A stretch of 64,000 bases of DNA, from the NCBI RefSeq assembly GCF_003860345.1, contig NZ_CP034179.1, forward strand, positions 4,262,001 through 4,326,000, given 5' to 3'. Origin of the DNA: Caenibius tardaugens NBRC 16725 (GTDB lineage Bacteria > Pseudomonadota > Alphaproteobacteria > Sphingomonadales > Sphingomonadaceae). Made by a program: the position numbers and the translations under genes. The notes below the pieces were generated by a model. It was not told the DNA's origin and ran no database searches. It saw nothing but the letters and a program-made list of their open reading frames with translations. Below, piece after piece: positions 1 to 11,189 of the stretch (its first letter is position 1; each line of letters starts with the position of its first letter).

Positions 1-1
1 G

Positions 2-190
2 GTCGATATCTATGAAAACGACCATGATTTCCGTGAACACGTCAATCGCTACGTCCACGATTTCGAGGCGATGCTGCGCCAGTTGCTGTCGACGCGCGAT
101 GGCCACGCCCTCAGCGTGACCTTGCTGTCATCAGATATGGGCAAGCTCTATGTCGCTCTCGCGCAGGCTATCGAACGCCTGCGCGAGTGA
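2..190 (+). CDS. C-terminal fragment of an unidentified protein
   Basis: The frame is open from the left edge and ends at TGA 188-190, giving the last 62 residues of a protein whose start lies outside the window. The visible part is amphipathic and mostly helical in character, ending in the segment SDMGKLYVALAQAIERLRE. It has no membrane segment and no catalytic motif I can name. It converges on the DUF1467 gene with only 8 bases between stops. I do not assign a function. That it is a real coding end is inferred from the unbroken frame and a residue composition unlike the antisense frames nearby. Confidence 0.6.
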   Translation, partial: VDIYENDHDFREHVNRYVHDFEAMLRQLLSTRDGHALSVTLLSSDMGKLYVALAQAIERLRE

Positions 191-198
191 CCGGCACG

Positions 199-498
199 CT
201 AGCGGTAGATTTCGGGCTCGTTTGCTTCGCCGGGTGGGCGGCCAAACACATTGAGATCTTTCATCTCGACCCAGCCATTCACGTAGTTGGTATAGTACAG
301 GGCGCACAGCCCCACCGCCACGATCGCCGAAAGGAACAGGTGGCGCACCGGGCGGAAGTTCGCCGGCGCGCTATCGGCCTGCCCCGGGGTTTTTTCCAGC
401 CCCGCTTCTTCGTGCGTGCGCATGCCGAACGGCAGCATCACGAATGCGCTCATCACCCAGATCAAACCATAAATGGCGATGATGGAGGTCCATTTCAT
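199..498 (-). CDS. DUF1467 family small membrane protein
   Basis: This 99-residue protein has two hydrophobic segments, about residues 4-24 and 52-72, joined by a polar loop. The start [19 protein letters not shown] and the FGMRT segment after the first helix match my memory of the DUF1467 family, small inner-membrane proteins of alphaproteobacteria with no established function. The ATG overlaps the RNase J stop (ATGA), so translation is probably coupled and it is the last gene of the nuo-birA-coaX-rnj transcript. Position at the end of the complex I operon does not prove a respiratory role. Confidence 0.85.
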   Translation of the reverse strand: MKWTSIIAIYGLIWVMSAFVMLPFGMRTHEEAGLEKTPGQADSAPANFRPVRHLFLSAIVAVGLCALYYTNYVNGWVEMKDLNVFGRPPGEANEPEIYR

Positions 499-2150
499 GG
501 AAGCAGCCCTTCCGTCAGCACGACTTTGACCTGAGGCTTCTTGCCCGACCAGCGCTGGGCCGCCCGACGGGCGGCCAGACGCGCAGCTTCAATCACGGCT
601 TCGCGATCCTTGCGCTGCCCACCTTTGAGGCGGGCCAGCGCGGCTTCGACGTCGGCTTCTGCCTCGGTCACGAATTCCGCATAGTCTTCATCAAGCGGCA
701 GGCCGATACCCGTCACTTGCGCCTTTGCCTTGTGATCGAGCACAACGATGGCAATCCCATCCCGGGCCAGACGACGGCGCATGGTGATCGCCTCGCCATC
801 CGCCGGGATGATGATATCGCCATCGAGAATGAGCCGCCCTGTCCGCACTTCGGCGAGTTTTCCGGGTTTGCCTGGTGCAAGCCGGACAATATCGCCGTTT
901 TTCTGGAACACCGCTTTCGCAATGCCACTGGAAAGGCCAAGCCGGGCCTGTTCCTGCATATGACGGATCTCGCCATGCACTGGAATGAGGATTTCCGGCC
1001 GCAACCAACTGTACAGCGCTTGCAATTCCGGTCGCCCCGGATGTCCCGAGACATGGATTTCACTCTGCCGGTCGGTCACCATCACCACGCCGCGTTCCGC
1101 CAAGCGGTTCTGGACACGCCCGATGGCCAGTTCGTTCCCGGGGATCTGGCGGCTAGAAAACAGGACCACATCGCCTGATTCCAGACTGATCTGGTGGGTA
1201 TCCTCCGCGATCCGGGCCAACGCAGCGCGTGCTTCCCCCTGCCCGCCCGTCGCGATAATCAGGACATTCCCACGTGGCAAATCCATCGCTTTGGCGAAGT
1301 CGATCGTATCAGGAAAGTTCTGCAGATAGCCATTGGCCTGACCGACTTCGATGATCCGGTCGAGCGAACGCCCGGCCACACACAGTTGGCGCCCCGTGGC
1401 CCGGGCAACATCGCCCAGCGTCTGCAGTCGCGCCACATTGGAGGCAAATGTCGTGACGAGCACGCGGCGCCCCGTATGCCGCCGCACCTCCTCGAGCAAG
1501 CCCTTGTACACCGCACCTTCCGAACCGGATGGCTGTGGATTGAACACATTGGTGGAATCGCAGACGAGCGCAAGGATGCCGCTATCGCCCAGTTCGGTCA
1601 GTTCATCCTCGCTGGCGGGTTCCCCGATGATCGGTTCCTCATCCAGCTTCCAGTCACCCGTGTGGAACACCCGCCCGTACGGCGTATCGATCACAAGGGC
1701 ATTCCCTTCCGCGATCGAGTGGGCCAGCGGCACATAAGTGATGTCGAACGGACCAAGCGCGAAACTGTCCTGCGTGTCGATAACATTCAGTTCGACTTCG
1801 CCTGCATTGCCCGTTTCCGCCAGTTTGTGGCGGATCAGATCGGCAGTGAACGGCGTTGCATAGAGAGGAACGCCCAGTTCTGCCGCGAAATAAGGCACTG
1901 CGCCGATATGATCTTCGTGCCCATGCGTCAGCACGATGCCGACGAGATCGGCCCGTCGTTCCTCGATAAATTCGAGGTCAGCAAAAACCAGTTCGGTTCC
2001 GGGATATTCGTTGCTGCCGAAACTCATGCCCAGATCGACCATGAGCCACTTGCCATCGCAACCGTAAAGGTTGACGTTCATACCGATCTCGCCCGAACCA
2101 CCGAGAGCGAGGAAAAGCAGTTCGTTTTCTGGTGTGAAGTCCTTCTTCAC
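495..2150 (-). CDS. rnj: Ribonuclease J
   Basis: Metallo-beta-lactamase/beta-CASP ribonuclease, 551 residues, the usual length for RNase J. Family members act as 5'-3' exonucleases and endonucleases in mRNA decay and rRNA maturation. The zinc motif HGHEDH is at residues 76-81. The N-terminal [17 protein letters not shown] and the later [11 protein letters not shown] and PVHGE segments are typical of the beta-lactamase/beta-CASP core. Translation starts at GTG 2150, overlapping the coaX stop. The window also encodes RNase E, so the organism has both main types of decay nuclease. Confidence 0.95.
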   Translation of the reverse strand: MKKDFTPENELLFLALGGSGEIGMNVNLYGCDGKWLMVDLGMSFGSNEYPGTELVFADLEFIEERRADLVGIVLTHGHEDHIGAVPYFAAELGVPLYATPFTADLIRHKLAETGNAGEVELNVIDTQDSFALGPFDITYVPLAHSIAEGNALVIDTPYGRVFHTGDWKLDEEPIIGEPASEDELTELGDSGILALVCDSTNVFNPQPSGSEGAVYKGLLEEVRRHTGRRVLVTTFASNVARLQTLGDVARATGRQLCVAGRSLDRIIEVGQANGYLQNFPDTIDFAKAMDLPRGNVLIIATGGQGEARAALARIAEDTHQISLESGDVVLFSSRQIPGNELAIGRVQNRLAERGVVMVTDRQSEIHVSGHPGRPELQALYSWLRPEILIPVHGEIRHMQEQARLGLSSGIAKAVFQKNGDIVRLAPGKPGKLAEVRTGRLILDGDIIIPADGEAITMRRRLARDGIAIVVLDHKAKAQVTGIGLPLDEDYAEFVTEAEADVEAALARLKGGQRKDREAVIEAARLAARRAAQRWSGKKPQVKVVLTEGLLP

Positions 2151-2926
2151 CGGGCACGTGCCCTTTCAGCCATGATTGCAAGACCTTCCAATGTGAGTTC
2201 TGCATCGACCGCATCGAAGATGTCCGTATGCTGGTCGAACAGGATCGCCAGACCGCCGGTCGCAATGACCTTGGCCGGTCGGCCAATTTCCGCACGCAAA
2301 CGCGCTATCAAACCTTCCATCATCGCCACATAACCCCAGAACACGCCGATCAGCATCTGATCTTCGGTGTTCCGGCCAATGACACTGGTGGAACGTGGAG
2401 ATTCAATCGCAATGCGCGGCAATTTTGCAGTGTTACCCACCAACGCATCGAGCGAAAGATTGATCCCCGGTGCGATAATTCCGCCCTTGTACGCCCCATT
2501 GAAGTCGACGACATCGAACGTGGTTGCCGTGCCGAAATCAACAACGATTAGATCACCGGGATACTTCGCATGGCCCGCAATCGCGTTCACAGCGCGATCC
2601 GCCCCCAGCGAACGCGGCTGATCGACATCGATATCGATGCCCCAGTCCGCGTTCCCTTCCCCGGCGACGAGCGGGACAATCCCGAAATAGTTCTGCGACA
2701 GAACATCGAGGTTATGCAACGCGCGCGGAACGACTGTGGAGATGATGATCTCCTCTACTGCCGACCGTTCAATGCCCTGGATTGCCATGAGCTGCACCAG
2801 CCACACGGCATATTCATCTGCGGTCCGACGTGGATCGGTCGCGATCCGCCAGCGCGTCCTGAGTTCTTGCCCTTCGAACAGGGCGAAGACCACGTTCGTA
2901 TTGCCGGCATCTATAACGAGAAGCAT
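2147..2926 (-). CDS. coaX: Type III pantothenate kinase
   Basis: Phosphorylates pantothenate, the first step of coenzyme A synthesis. The phosphate-binding [12 protein letters not shown] is at residues 6-17, and GADRAVNA and [10 protein letters not shown] follow, all typical of the CoaX (ASKHA) fold. A longer frame reaches 3034, but the ATG at 2926 gives a normal 259-residue protein beginning [10 protein letters not shown] and is preceded by GGGAGAG, so I use it. The gene lies 13 bases after birA and overlaps the RNase J start. Pairing of coaX with a biotin ligase is common in bacteria. Confidence 0.95.
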   Translation of the reverse strand: MLLVIDAGNTNVVFALFEGQELRTRWRIATDPRRTADEYAVWLVQLMAIQGIERSAVEEIIISTVVPRALHNLDVLSQNYFGIVPLVAGEGNADWGIDIDVDQPRSLGADRAVNAIAGHAKYPGDLIVVDFGTATTFDVVDFNGAYKGGIIAPGINLSLDALVGNTAKLPRIAIESPRSTSVIGRNTEDQMLIGVFWGYVAMMEGLIARLRAEIGRPAKVIATGGLAILFDQHTDIFDAVDAELTLEGLAIMAERARAR

Positions 2927-2939
2927 GCTGGGCTCTCCC

Positions 2940-3656
2940 TCAGGTGAAAACGTCACCGGCGTGAACAGTCCGGATCGAACCGTCTTCGAGGCGCAGGCGT
3001 AAAGCGCCCACAGCGTCAAGACCAGCAAAAGCACCCGACACCGGCTGTGCCCCCGGTTCGTGTACCGTCAGCGCCGTGCCGACAGGATGTGCAACGGATT
3101 GCCAACGTGCGAGCATGGGTTCAAGCCCATAAAGGCGCCATCGCTCGCATTCTGCGGCAAAACCTGTTGCCAAATTCCCCGCGAAGGCATCCCTGTCAGG
3201 CGGCGGCCCAAGATCGGACAAGGCCACGGTGCGCCGATCAGGCAATTGCGGTGCGGCGGCAAGATTGACACCGATACCGACAATCACGCTATCGCTGGCC
3301 CCTTCGAGCAAAATCCCGGCCAGTTTGGCCCCATCCCACATCAAATCGTTTGGCCATTTCAGCTGCAAACGGGACGGATCGATCACGTAATGGGATACTG
3401 CTTCCCACACTGCCAAACCTGCAACCAAGGCAAGGCTGGGTGCCAAAGGATCACCCGGCCCGGGCCGGACGAGGGTAGAGCCCATAAAGTTGCCGTGGCC
3501 ATCGAACCATTCCCGGCCTTGCCGGCCACGGCCCGCCAATTGGCGATCCGCAACCAGCCAGTACCCTTCTGCAATCCGTTCTCCGGAACCCAGACGCGCT
3601 ACGAGATCGGCATTGGTCGAACCGGTTTCGACCTGAAACTCGATTTGCGCGCCCAA
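2940..3656 (-). CDS. birA: Biotin--[acetyl-CoA-carboxylase] ligase
   Basis: Activates biotin as biotinyl-AMP and transfers it to a lysine of biotin carboxyl carrier proteins. The biotin-binding loop GRGRQGREW and the KWPNDL motif are both present, with a small C-terminal domain ending VHAGDVFT. There is no N-terminal helix-turn-helix, so it is a monofunctional ligase rather than an E. coli-type repressor. The start is uncertain: an ATG at 3707 lies inside nuoN, whereas the TTG at 3656, just after the nuoN stop, gives a normal N-terminus ahead of ETGSTNADL. Neither has a strong ribosome binding site. Confidence 0.9.
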   Translation of the reverse strand: MGAQIEFQVETGSTNADLVARLGSGERIAEGYWLVADRQLAGRGRQGREWFDGHGNFMGSTLVRPGPGDPLAPSLALVAGLAVWEAVSHYVIDPSRLQLKWPNDLMWDGAKLAGILLEGASDSVIVGIGVNLAAAPQLPDRRTVALSDLGPPPDRDAFAGNLATGFAAECERWRLYGLEPMLARWQSVAHPVGTALTVHEPGAQPVSGAFAGLDAVGALRLRLEDGSIRTVHAGDVFT

Positions 3657-3657
3657 G

Positions 3658-5121
3658 TCAGGCTGCGAAGAACAGAGCGGCGGCTGCCTTATCGGCCAGC
3701 GAGCCAAGACATTTGGTCAGGAGATAACCCAGCGGCGAAACAAACAGGGCAGCGACGATCAGCAGAGCCCAATGCGCCCAATCGCTGGTGCCCTTCACCG
3801 TATCCGCAGGCTCGTCAAAATACATGATCTTGACGATCTTGAGATAATAAAACGCGCCGATCACCGATGCTGCGATACCGATCGCGGCAAGCGCCACCAT
3901 GCCCGCATCAACCGCTGCCTGGAACACGACAAACTTGCCCCAGAACCCAAACAGCGGCGGAATGCCAGCGAGACTGAACATCACGGCAGCCAGACACAAT
4001 GCGATCACCGGACGTGTCCGCGACAAGCCGGACAGATCGGAAATCGCCTCCAGCGGATTACCATCAGCGTCCTTCATCATCAGGACCGCGACAAACCCGC
4101 CCACGGTCATCGCAACATAGATCACGAGGTAGACCAGCATGGCCGACGCCCCCTGCTGCGTACCCGCGGCGAGGCCAATCAGCAGGAAGCCGACGTTGTT
4201 GATCGACGAATAGGCGAGCAGCCGCTTGATATTGGACTGTCCGATCGCGCCAAAGGCACCGAACACGATCGATGCCAGCGCGGCAAAGATCACGATCTGC
4301 TGCCATGCGACCGCTTGCGTGCCAAACGCATCCAGAGCGACCCGCATGGTCAGCGCCAGAGCAGCGACCTTGGGGGCGCTGGCAAAGAAGGCCGTGACCG
4401 GCGTGGGAGCGCCTTCATAGACGTCCGGCGTCCACATATGGAACGGCACAGCCGAGATCTTGAACGCCAGGCCCGCCAGCACGAAGATCAGACCAAACAG
4501 CGCACCCATCGAAAGCCCACCGGAAACGGCGGTACGGATACCTTCAAAACCGGTGGTACCGGTGAAGCCGTAGGTCAGGCTCATCCCGAACAACAGGATA
4601 CCCGAAGCGAGTGCGCCAAGAACGAAATACTTGAGGCCCGCTTCTGCAGAACGGCCATCGGTCCGCAGGAATGCAGCCAGCACGTAGGCCGCGAGACTGT
4701 TCAGTTCGAGCCCAACATAAAGCGCCAGCAGATCGCTCGCCGACACCATGATGCTCATACCGACGACAGCCAGCACGATCAGCACAGGGTATTCCGCCCG
4801 CATGGCGCCGAGCCGTTCGAAATAGGCGGGTGATACGATCAGCACCGCACCGGCAGCTGCGTAGATCAGCAGTTTCGAGAAGGCTGCAAAGGCATCGACC
4901 TTCAATTGGCCGCCAAATGCAATCGCGTCAGGCCCGGTGAAGCCACCACAAACGGCCGGAGCCACGAGGACGGCACAGACAGCCAGCGCGGCAATCGCGA
5001 GATAGGACAACACCCGGCTCGACCTGTCGCCCAGCCAGGCCGCAGCCAGCAGAAGAACAAGCGCGGTTACGCTGAGAATAATCTCAGGTGCGACCAGATT
5101 AAGGGAAGCTGCAAAATCCAT
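3658..5121 (-). CDS. nuoN: NADH-quinone oxidoreductase subunit N
   Basis: Antiporter-like proton-pumping subunit of respiratory complex I in the inner membrane, 487 residues with about 14 hydrophobic segments. The central helices carry the family residues, including the glutamate in YVGLELNSLAAYVL and the lysine in LAFKISAVPFHMW, plus the loop KRLLAYSSINNVGF. The start overlaps the nuoM stop by one base. It is the last nuo gene, and birA follows with no gap. Confidence 0.97.
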   Translation of the reverse strand: MDFAASLNLVAPEIILSVTALVLLLAAAWLGDRSSRVLSYLAIAALAVCAVLVAPAVCGGFTGPDAIAFGGQLKVDAFAAFSKLLIYAAAGAVLIVSPAYFERLGAMRAEYPVLIVLAVVGMSIMVSASDLLALYVGLELNSLAAYVLAAFLRTDGRSAEAGLKYFVLGALASGILLFGMSLTYGFTGTTGFEGIRTAVSGGLSMGALFGLIFVLAGLAFKISAVPFHMWTPDVYEGAPTPVTAFFASAPKVAALALTMRVALDAFGTQAVAWQQIVIFAALASIVFGAFGAIGQSNIKRLLAYSSINNVGFLLIGLAAGTQQGASAMLVYLVIYVAMTVGGFVAVLMMKDADGNPLEAISDLSGLSRTRPVIALCLAAVMFSLAGIPPLFGFWGKFVVFQAAVDAGMVALAAIGIAASVIGAFYYLKIVKIMYFDEPADTVKGTSDWAHWALLIVAALFVSPLGYLLTKCLGSLADKAAAALFFAA

Positions 5122-6683
5122 CAGTGCGCTCCCCCCTCAGGCGCGGCAGTTTCGGTGGTAGCATGATCGCCATGAGCGGCCGCTGCGGGCTTGACCGCCC
5201 CCATCTTCAATTGGGAATCGCTTTCCGGTGCGGCGCGCGCGAGGCGTGCGTCCAGCGTGGCGATATCCGCCCGCATCGGGGCAATGAAGCTTTCCGGATA
5301 AACACCCATCCACAGCACGACAGCGGCAATCGGACCCAGCATCAGCCATTCGCGCAGATCGAGATCCTTCATCGCGGCGGCATCGGCATTCTTCTGATCG
5401 CCGAACACGACCCGGCGATAGAGATAGAGCATATAGGCGGCACCCAGAATGATACCTGTGGTGCTGACCGCAGCCACGATCGTCGACGTTTGATAAATAC
5501 CCGCAAGGCTGAGGAATTCACCCACGAACCCGCTGGTCCCCGGAAGGCCGATCGACGCCATCGTGAACAGCATGAAGAACAGCGCGTAGCGCGGCATATT
5601 GATGGCAAGTCCGCCGTAACGATCGATTTCACGCGTGTGTAAACGGTCATAGATCACGCCGACACACAGGAACAGCGCACCGGACACCAGACCGTGGCTG
5701 AGCATGACCACCATCGCGCCTTCAAGCCCCTGCACGTTGAAAGCGAACAGGCCCACGGTCACAATCGCCATATGCGCAACCGACGAATAGGCGATGAGCT
5801 TCTTCATGTCGTTCTGCACGAGCGCGACCAGCGAGGTATAGACCACGGCAATCATCGACAGGACAAAGACCAGCCACGCAAACTGCGCCGATGCTTCCGG
5901 GAACATGGGCAGCGAGAACCGGATAAACCCGTAACCACCCATTTTCAGAAGAACGCCCGCCAGAATGACGGAACCGGCTGTCGGCGCCTGCACGTGGGCA
6001 TCGGGCAACCATGTGTGCACCGGCCACATCGGCATTTTCACCGCAAAGCTCGCGAAGAAGGCAAGCCATAGCCAGGTCTGCGCCTTCGGATCGAAATCAT
6101 AGGCCATCAGCGTCGGGATATCGGTCGTCCCGGCCTCGTTCACCATCCACAACATCGCGATCAGCATCAGCACGGAGCCGAGCAGCGTGTAGAGGAAGAA
6201 CTTGTAGCTCGCGTAAATGCGATCCTTGCCGCCCCAGATACCGATGATCAGGTACATGGGGATCAGGCCCGCTTCGAACATGATGTAGAACAGGAACAGA
6301 TCCTGCGCTGCAAACACGCCGATCATCAGCGTTTCCATCAACAGGAACGCGGACAGGTATTCACCGACCCGCTTCTCGATGGAAACCCAGCCTGCGCCGA
6401 TACAGATCGGCATCAGGAAGACCGACAGCATGATCAGCATCAGAGCGATGCCGTCAATACCCAAAGCCCAGCTGAAGCCCGCGAACAGCGGCACTTTCTC
6501 GACGAACTGCCACTGCGGCCCGCCAATGTCGAAATTCGCCCAGAGCACAATGCCCAGCGCGAGATTGACCAGCGTGGCCGCAAGGGCCAGCGCGCGCGCC
6601 GCTTTCGCTTCAAGGAACAGACATGCAACCCCCGCTGCCAGCGGAACGAGGAGCATTACGGAAAGGATCGGGAAACCGGCCAT
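5121..6683 (-). CDS. nuoM: NADH-quinone oxidoreductase subunit M
   Basis: Second antiporter-like membrane subunit of complex I, 520 residues with about 14 transmembrane segments. The conserved [18 protein letters not shown] helix holds the key glutamate. The [19 protein letters not shown] and [12 protein letters not shown] segments are diagnostic for NuoM. The C-terminal tail after about residue 490 is alanine- and histidine-containing and polar, probably exposed. It lies 2 bases after nuoL. Confidence 0.97.
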   Translation of the reverse strand: MAGFPILSVMLLVPLAAGVACLFLEAKAARALALAATLVNLALGIVLWANFDIGGPQWQFVEKVPLFAGFSWALGIDGIALMLIMLSVFLMPICIGAGWVSIEKRVGEYLSAFLLMETLMIGVFAAQDLFLFYIMFEAGLIPMYLIIGIWGGKDRIYASYKFFLYTLLGSVLMLIAMLWMVNEAGTTDIPTLMAYDFDPKAQTWLWLAFFASFAVKMPMWPVHTWLPDAHVQAPTAGSVILAGVLLKMGGYGFIRFSLPMFPEASAQFAWLVFVLSMIAVVYTSLVALVQNDMKKLIAYSSVAHMAIVTVGLFAFNVQGLEGAMVVMLSHGLVSGALFLCVGVIYDRLHTREIDRYGGLAINMPRYALFFMLFTMASIGLPGTSGFVGEFLSLAGIYQTSTIVAAVSTTGIILGAAYMLYLYRRVVFGDQKNADAAAMKDLDLREWLMLGPIAAVVLWMGVYPESFIAPMRADIATLDARLARAAPESDSQLKMGAVKPAAAAHGDHATTETAAPEGGAH

Positions 6684-6685
6684 AG

Positions 6686-8719
6686 TCAGCGAACCATCAC
6701 CCAGCTGATTGCTGCCACAAGTCCGAGCAGCATAACCAGCGCATAGCTATAGAGATAACCCGACTGCACCTTCTGCGCGAACCGGCTGCCCTGAACCACC
6801 GCCCATGCGGCGCCGTTGGGACCGAAACGGTCGATGATGCCAATGTCGCCCTTCTTCCAGAACAGGTTGCCCAGCCAGAAGGCGGGACGCACGAACAGGA
6901 AGTTGTAGAGCTCGTCGAAATACCACTTGTTGTAGAGAAAAGCGTGAAGCTGGCGGAACTGGGCAACGAATGCCGCAGGCAGCGCGGGATTCCGGATGTA
7001 GGAATTCCAGGCCAGGAACAGACCGGTCAACATAACAGCCGCCGGAGCCAGCTTGACCCAGAGGGGAACCCCATGGATCGCGTGGATCAGGTGCTCATCG
7101 AAGAAGATAGAACCGTTCCAGAATGCTTCGCTGTCGATAAAGCTGGGGGCGAACAGATAGCCCGCGAACACCGCGCCGACAGACAGCAACAACAGCGGGA
7201 TCAGCATGACCCAGGGGCTTTCATGCGGGTGATAACCCGCCGTCCCGTCGCTCGCACCATGATGCCCATGCGCATGTTCGTCATGACCATGATCGGCATG
7301 CCCGTGTGCATCATGCACCGCATGCTGGATATGCTCCGACTGTTCCCAGCGGGGCTTGCCCCAGAATGTCAGGAACATCAGGCGCCAGCTGTAGAAGCTG
7401 GTCAGCAAGGCCGCGAATATGCCGACGAAGAAGGCAAGCTGGCCATGTTCCGATCCGCTCGCAAAGGCGGCCTCGAGAATGGCATCCTTCGAATAGAACC
7501 CGGCAAAGCCGAACACGCCGAGAATACCCACGCCCGTGATGGCAAGCGTACCCGCCATCATGACCCAGAAGGTGATCGGGATCTGCTTACGCAGGCCGCC
7601 GTAATAGCGCATGTCCTGTTCGTGATGCATCGCATGGATCACCGAACCGGCCCCAAGGAACAGCAGTGCCTTGAAGAAGGCGTGCGTGAACAAATGAAAC
7701 ATGGCGGGGCCATAGGCGCCCACACCGGCCGCGAAGAACATGTAGCCGAGCTGCGAACAGGTGGAATAGGCGATAACCCGCTTGATATCCCACTGTGTCG
7801 TGCCGACCGTGGCTGCGAAGAAACACGTCGCCGCACCTACAATGGTCACGACTGTCATCGCGACATCGCTGGTTTCGAACATCGGCGACAGGCGGCAGAC
7901 CATGAACACGCCCGCAGTCACCATGGTGGCAGCGTGAATCAGGGCCGAAACCGGTGTCGGGCCTTCCATCGCGTCCGGCAACCATGTGTGCAGACCCAAT
8001 TGGGCGGATTTGCCCATCGCGCCGATGAACAGCAGCAGACACAGGATGGTCATCGTATCCAGGCGCATGCCCAGGAAACCGATCGTCGACCCGGCCATGC
8101 CCGGCGCGGCTTCGAGAATTTCGGGAATCGAAGTCGTCTGGAAGACGAGATAGGTCCCGAAAATACCCAGCATGAAGCCGAGGTCACCCACGCGGTTGAC
8201 CACGAAGGCCTTGATTGCAGCGGCACAGGCAGACGGCTTCTTGAACCAGAAGCCGATCAGCAGATAGGAGGCCAGACCCACCCCTTCCCAACCGAAGAAC
8301 ATCTGCACGAGGTTATCGGCGGTCACCAGCATGAGCATGGCGAAAGTGAAGAGCGAGAGATAGGCGAAGAACCGCGGCTGATCCGGGTCCTCATCCATGT
8401 AGCCCCAGCTGTAGAGGTGCACGAGCGACGAAACGCTGGTGATCACCACCAGCATGATCGCGGTCAGTGTATCGACCCGCAGCGTCCAGTCGAACGTCAA
8501 AGTGCCCGACTGGACCCATTTGAGAACCGGAACCACCGACGCTTCGGCGGAACCGCCAACGAACGACAGAAAGATCGGCCACGACAGCGCGCAGGATAGA
8601 AACAGCGCGCCGGTTGTCACGACCTTGGCTGGCACATTGCCGATCGCCCGATTACCAAGTCCGGCAATTATGGACGCCAGCAAAGGCCCGAAAACGATGA
8701 TCAGGATAGAGGAGGACAC
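6686..8719 (-). CDS. nuoL: NADH-quinone oxidoreductase subunit L
   Basis: Largest antiporter-like subunit of complex I, 677 residues. It shows [18 protein letters not shown], the lysine motif [20 protein letters not shown] and [15 protein letters not shown], all typical of NuoL. The C-terminal part holds the region of the long lateral helix that spans NuoM and NuoN in known structures. The start is GTG at 8719. A loop near residues 458-500 is unusually rich in histidine (see findings). It lies 6 bases after nuoK. Confidence 0.97.
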   Translation of the reverse strand: MSSSILIIVFGPLLASIIAGLGNRAIGNVPAKVVTTGALFLSCALSWPIFLSFVGGSAEASVVPVLKWVQSGTLTFDWTLRVDTLTAIMLVVITSVSSLVHLYSWGYMDEDPDQPRFFAYLSLFTFAMLMLVTADNLVQMFFGWEGVGLASYLLIGFWFKKPSACAAAIKAFVVNRVGDLGFMLGIFGTYLVFQTTSIPEILEAAPGMAGSTIGFLGMRLDTMTILCLLLFIGAMGKSAQLGLHTWLPDAMEGPTPVSALIHAATMVTAGVFMVCRLSPMFETSDVAMTVVTIVGAATCFFAATVGTTQWDIKRVIAYSTCSQLGYMFFAAGVGAYGPAMFHLFTHAFFKALLFLGAGSVIHAMHHEQDMRYYGGLRKQIPITFWVMMAGTLAITGVGILGVFGFAGFYSKDAILEAAFASGSEHGQLAFFVGIFAALLTSFYSWRLMFLTFWGKPRWEQSEHIQHAVHDAHGHADHGHDEHAHGHHGASDGTAGYHPHESPWVMLIPLLLLSVGAVFAGYLFAPSFIDSEAFWNGSIFFDEHLIHAIHGVPLWVKLAPAAVMLTGLFLAWNSYIRNPALPAAFVAQFRQLHAFLYNKWYFDELYNFLFVRPAFWLGNLFWKKGDIGIIDRFGPNGAAWAVVQGSRFAQKVQSGYLYSYALVMLLGLVAAISWVMVR

Positions 8720-8725
8720 GTTTTC

Positions 8726-9031
8726 TTACCCCTTCATCCGGTTGACATCGTCAACGGCAATCGTGCCGCGGCCACGGAAGTAGATAACCAGAATGGCGAG
8801 ACCGATCGCGGCTTCACCCGCAGCAACCGTCAGGACAAACATCGCGAAAACCTGCCCCACAAGGTCGCCAAGAAACGCGCTGAACGCCACGAGATTGATG
8901 TTCACCGCCAGCAGGATCAGTTCAATCGCCATGAGAATGACGATGACGTTCTTGCGGTTGAGAAAAATGCCGAGCACGCCAAGCACGAACAGGATCGAGC
9001 TGACGACGACATAGTGTTCGATGCCAATCAC
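8726..9031 (-). CDS. nuoK: NADH-quinone oxidoreductase subunit K
   Basis: Small complex I membrane subunit of 101 residues with three transmembrane helices. The glutamates of the [11 protein letters not shown] and [11 protein letters not shown] segments form part of the central proton path in known structures. Translation begins at GTG 9031, overlapping the nuoJ stop (GTGA), so coupling is likely. Confidence 0.96.
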   Translation of the reverse strand: MIGIEHYVVVSSILFVLGVLGIFLNRKNVIVILMAIELILLAVNINLVAFSAFLGDLVGQVFAMFVLTVAAGEAAIGLAILVIYFRGRGTIAVDDVNRMKG

Positions 9032-9645
9032 AGCTGCACCCCCTTGCCCACTTCCGGCTTCACATTCACCGTCGCCTCATCCGGGCGGCGGGCGTTCTGC
9101 TTTGCAATGTTCTGCGTCCGCGTATCCTTGCGTTCACGATGAGTCAGCACGATCGCACCGATCATCGCAACCAGCAGGATCAGGCCCGCGCTTTCGAACA
9201 GGAACAGGTACTTGCTGTAAAGCAGTGCACCGATGCTCTCGATATTGCTATGCCCCAGCAACGGCGCGGCACTGCCATCGGGCGTGCCCAGTGTCATCGC
9301 ACCGGCACGGTATGCGCCAATCCCCAGAACCAGTTCGGCCAGCAGGATCACCGCAATGGCAATGCCCAGCGGAAAATTGCGGACAAAGCCGGCACGCAGT
9401 TCGGCGAAATCGATGTCAAGCATCATGACGACGAACAGGAACAGCACCGCAACCGCGCCGACGTAGACAATCACCAGCAGCATGGCGATAAATTCAGCGC
9501 CGACCAGCACCATCAGGCCTGCCGCGTTGAAGAACGCCAGAATAAGCCAGAGCACCGAATGCACCGGGTTCCGGGCCAGGATCACCATCGCGGCCGAAGC
9601 CACAACCAGTGTTGCGAAGAGATAGAAGGCGAATGCGTGTATCAT
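9028..9645 (-). CDS. nuoJ: NADH-quinone oxidoreductase subunit J
   Basis: Complex I membrane subunit of 205 residues with about five transmembrane helices. The segment containing [21 protein letters not shown] is the conserved third helix with its pi-bulge region. The C-terminal 35 residues are polar, with several arginines and lysines, and probably cytoplasmic. It starts at ATG 9645, 15 bases after nuoI. Confidence 0.96.
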   Translation of the reverse strand: MIHAFAFYLFATLVVASAAMVILARNPVHSVLWLILAFFNAAGLMVLVGAEFIAMLLVIVYVGAVAVLFLFVVMMLDIDFAELRAGFVRNFPLGIAIAVILLAELVLGIGAYRAGAMTLGTPDGSAAPLLGHSNIESIGALLYSKYLFLFESAGLILLVAMIGAIVLTHRERKDTRTQNIAKQNARRPDEATVNVKPEVGKGVQL

Positions 9646-9660
9646 CGGAACGCGGGCCCC

Positions 9661-10146
9661 CTAGCGATAGGGCGCATCGGCTTCAAGGTTCGCGGCAATC
9701 GCCCGCTCCCACTTGTCCCCGTTCGCCAACAGTTTTGCTTTGTCATAGAGCAGTTCTTCGCGCGTTTCGGTCGCATATTCGAAGTTCGGCCCTTCGACGA
9801 TGGCATCCACCGGGCAGGCTTCCTGACAGAAACCGCAATAGATGCACTTCGTCATGTCGATATCGTAACGCGTCGTACGGCGCGATCCGTCCTCGCGCGG
9901 CTCGGCCTCAATCGTGATGGCCTGTGCCGGGCAAACCGCTTCGCACAGCTTGCAAGCGATGCAGCGTTCTTCGCCGTTGGGATAACGACGCAGCGCATGC
10001 TCACCCCGAAAGCGCGGAGACAGCGGGTTTTTCTCAAACGGATAGTTGATCGTCGCCTTGGGCTTGAAGAAGTACTTCAGCGTCAAGGCATGCGCTTTGA
10101 GAAACTCCCAAAGCGTGAACGATTTGATGAGCTGGGCGACGCTCAT
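9661..10146 (-). CDS. nuoI: NADH-quinone oxidoreductase subunit I
   Basis: Peripheral complex I subunit of 161 residues carrying two [4Fe-4S] clusters (N6a and N6b) that pass electrons toward NuoB. Two ferredoxin motifs are visible: [12 protein letters not shown] and [12 protein letters not shown]. The N-terminal [15 protein letters not shown] region is typical of the alphaproteobacterial form. The start overlaps the nuoH stop. Confidence 0.97.
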   Translation of the reverse strand: MSVAQLIKSFTLWEFLKAHALTLKYFFKPKATINYPFEKNPLSPRFRGEHALRRYPNGEERCIACKLCEAVCPAQAITIEAEPREDGSRRTTRYDIDMTKCIYCGFCQEACPVDAIVEGPNFEYATETREELLYDKAKLLANGDKWERAIAANLEADAPYR

Positions 10147-11189
10147 ACCCCGTACCTCGTAAACATCAGATATCCAGAAACGAGCACCACGAAGAGCAGG
10201 CTCAGCGGCAGGAAGACCTTCCAGCCCAGACGCATCAACTGGTCATAACGGAACCGCGGCACGGTCGCCTTTACCCAGCTGAACACAAAGAAGAAGAACA
10301 GTATCTTGGCCAGCAGCCAGACAAAGCCCGGGATGTAGTACAGCGGCGCCCAGTCAAACGGCGGCAGATACCCGCCAAAGAACAGCACCGCGTTCAGCGC
10401 ACACATCAGCAGGACGTTGGCATATTCGCCCAGCCAGTAGAGCGCGAAGCTCATCGACGAATATTCGGTCTGATAGCCGGCAACCAGTTCGGATTCCGCC
10501 TCGGTCAGGTCGAACGGGGCACGTGCCGTTTCAGCCAGCGACGAAATCAGGAACATCACCCACATCGGGAACAACAGCAGGTTGAAAAAGAACCCGTTGA
10601 TGAAGCCGAGGCCGTGGCCCTTCTGCGCCTGGATGATTTCGTTCAGATTGAACGTGCCAGCCCACAGGACAACGCAGATCAGGATGAAGCCAATGGAGAC
10701 TTCGTAGGAGATCATCTGTGCCGATGCGCGCATGGCCGAGAAGAACGGATACTTCGAGTTGGAAGCCCAACCCGCCATCACAACCCCGTAAACTCCGAGA
10801 GAACTGACCGCGAGAACGTAGAGCAGACCCACGTTGATATCGGCCAGCATCGCCCCCGAATTGAACGGGATCACCGCCCAGGCAATCAGCGCCACGGTAA
10901 AGGTGATGATCGGGGCGATGATGAACAGCCCCTTGTTTGCCGCGCTGGGAATGATGGTTTCCTGTAGGAACACCTTCAGACCATCAGCGAAAGACTGAAG
11001 CAGACCCCACGGACCAACCACGTTGGGACCACGGCGCAGCGCCATGGCGGCCCAAATCTTGCGATCGGCATAAATGATCATCGCCACGCCGAGCATCAGC
11101 GGCAGGGCGATCAGCAATATCCCGCAGATCGTGGCGACGAACCACGCCCACTCGTAGGTCATGCCGAGGTTCTGGAAGAAAGCGGTCAT
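10143..11189 (-). CDS. nuoH: NADH-quinone oxidoreductase subunit H
   Basis: Complex I membrane subunit of 348 residues with about eight transmembrane helices that forms the quinone chamber with NuoB and NuoD. The loops [20 protein letters not shown] and [20 protein letters not shown] hold the conserved acidic and arginine residues of the quinone site. The start overlaps the nuoG stop. Confidence 0.97.
   Translation of the reverse strand: MTAFFQNLGMTYEWAWFVATICGILLIALPLMLGVAMIIYADRKIWAAMALRRGPNVVGPWGLLQSFADGLKVFLQETIIPSAANKGLFIIAPIITFTVALIAWAVIPFNSGAMLADINVGLLYVLAVSSLGVYGVVMAGWASNSKYPFFSAMRASAQMISYEVSIGFILICVVLWAGTFNLNEIIQAQKGHGLGFINGFFFNLLLFPMWVMFLISSLAETARAPFDLTEAESELVAGYQTEYSSMSFALYWLGEYANVLLMCALNAVLFFGGYLPPFDWAPLYYIPGFVWLLAKILFFFFVFSWVKATVPRFRYDQLMRLGWKVFLPLSLLFVVLVSGYLMFTRYGV

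Noticed and set aside
6944-8599. 551-residue plus-strand open frame
   Set aside because: Antisense to nuoL; very rich in His, Gln and Arg, as expected from the complement of membrane-protein codons.
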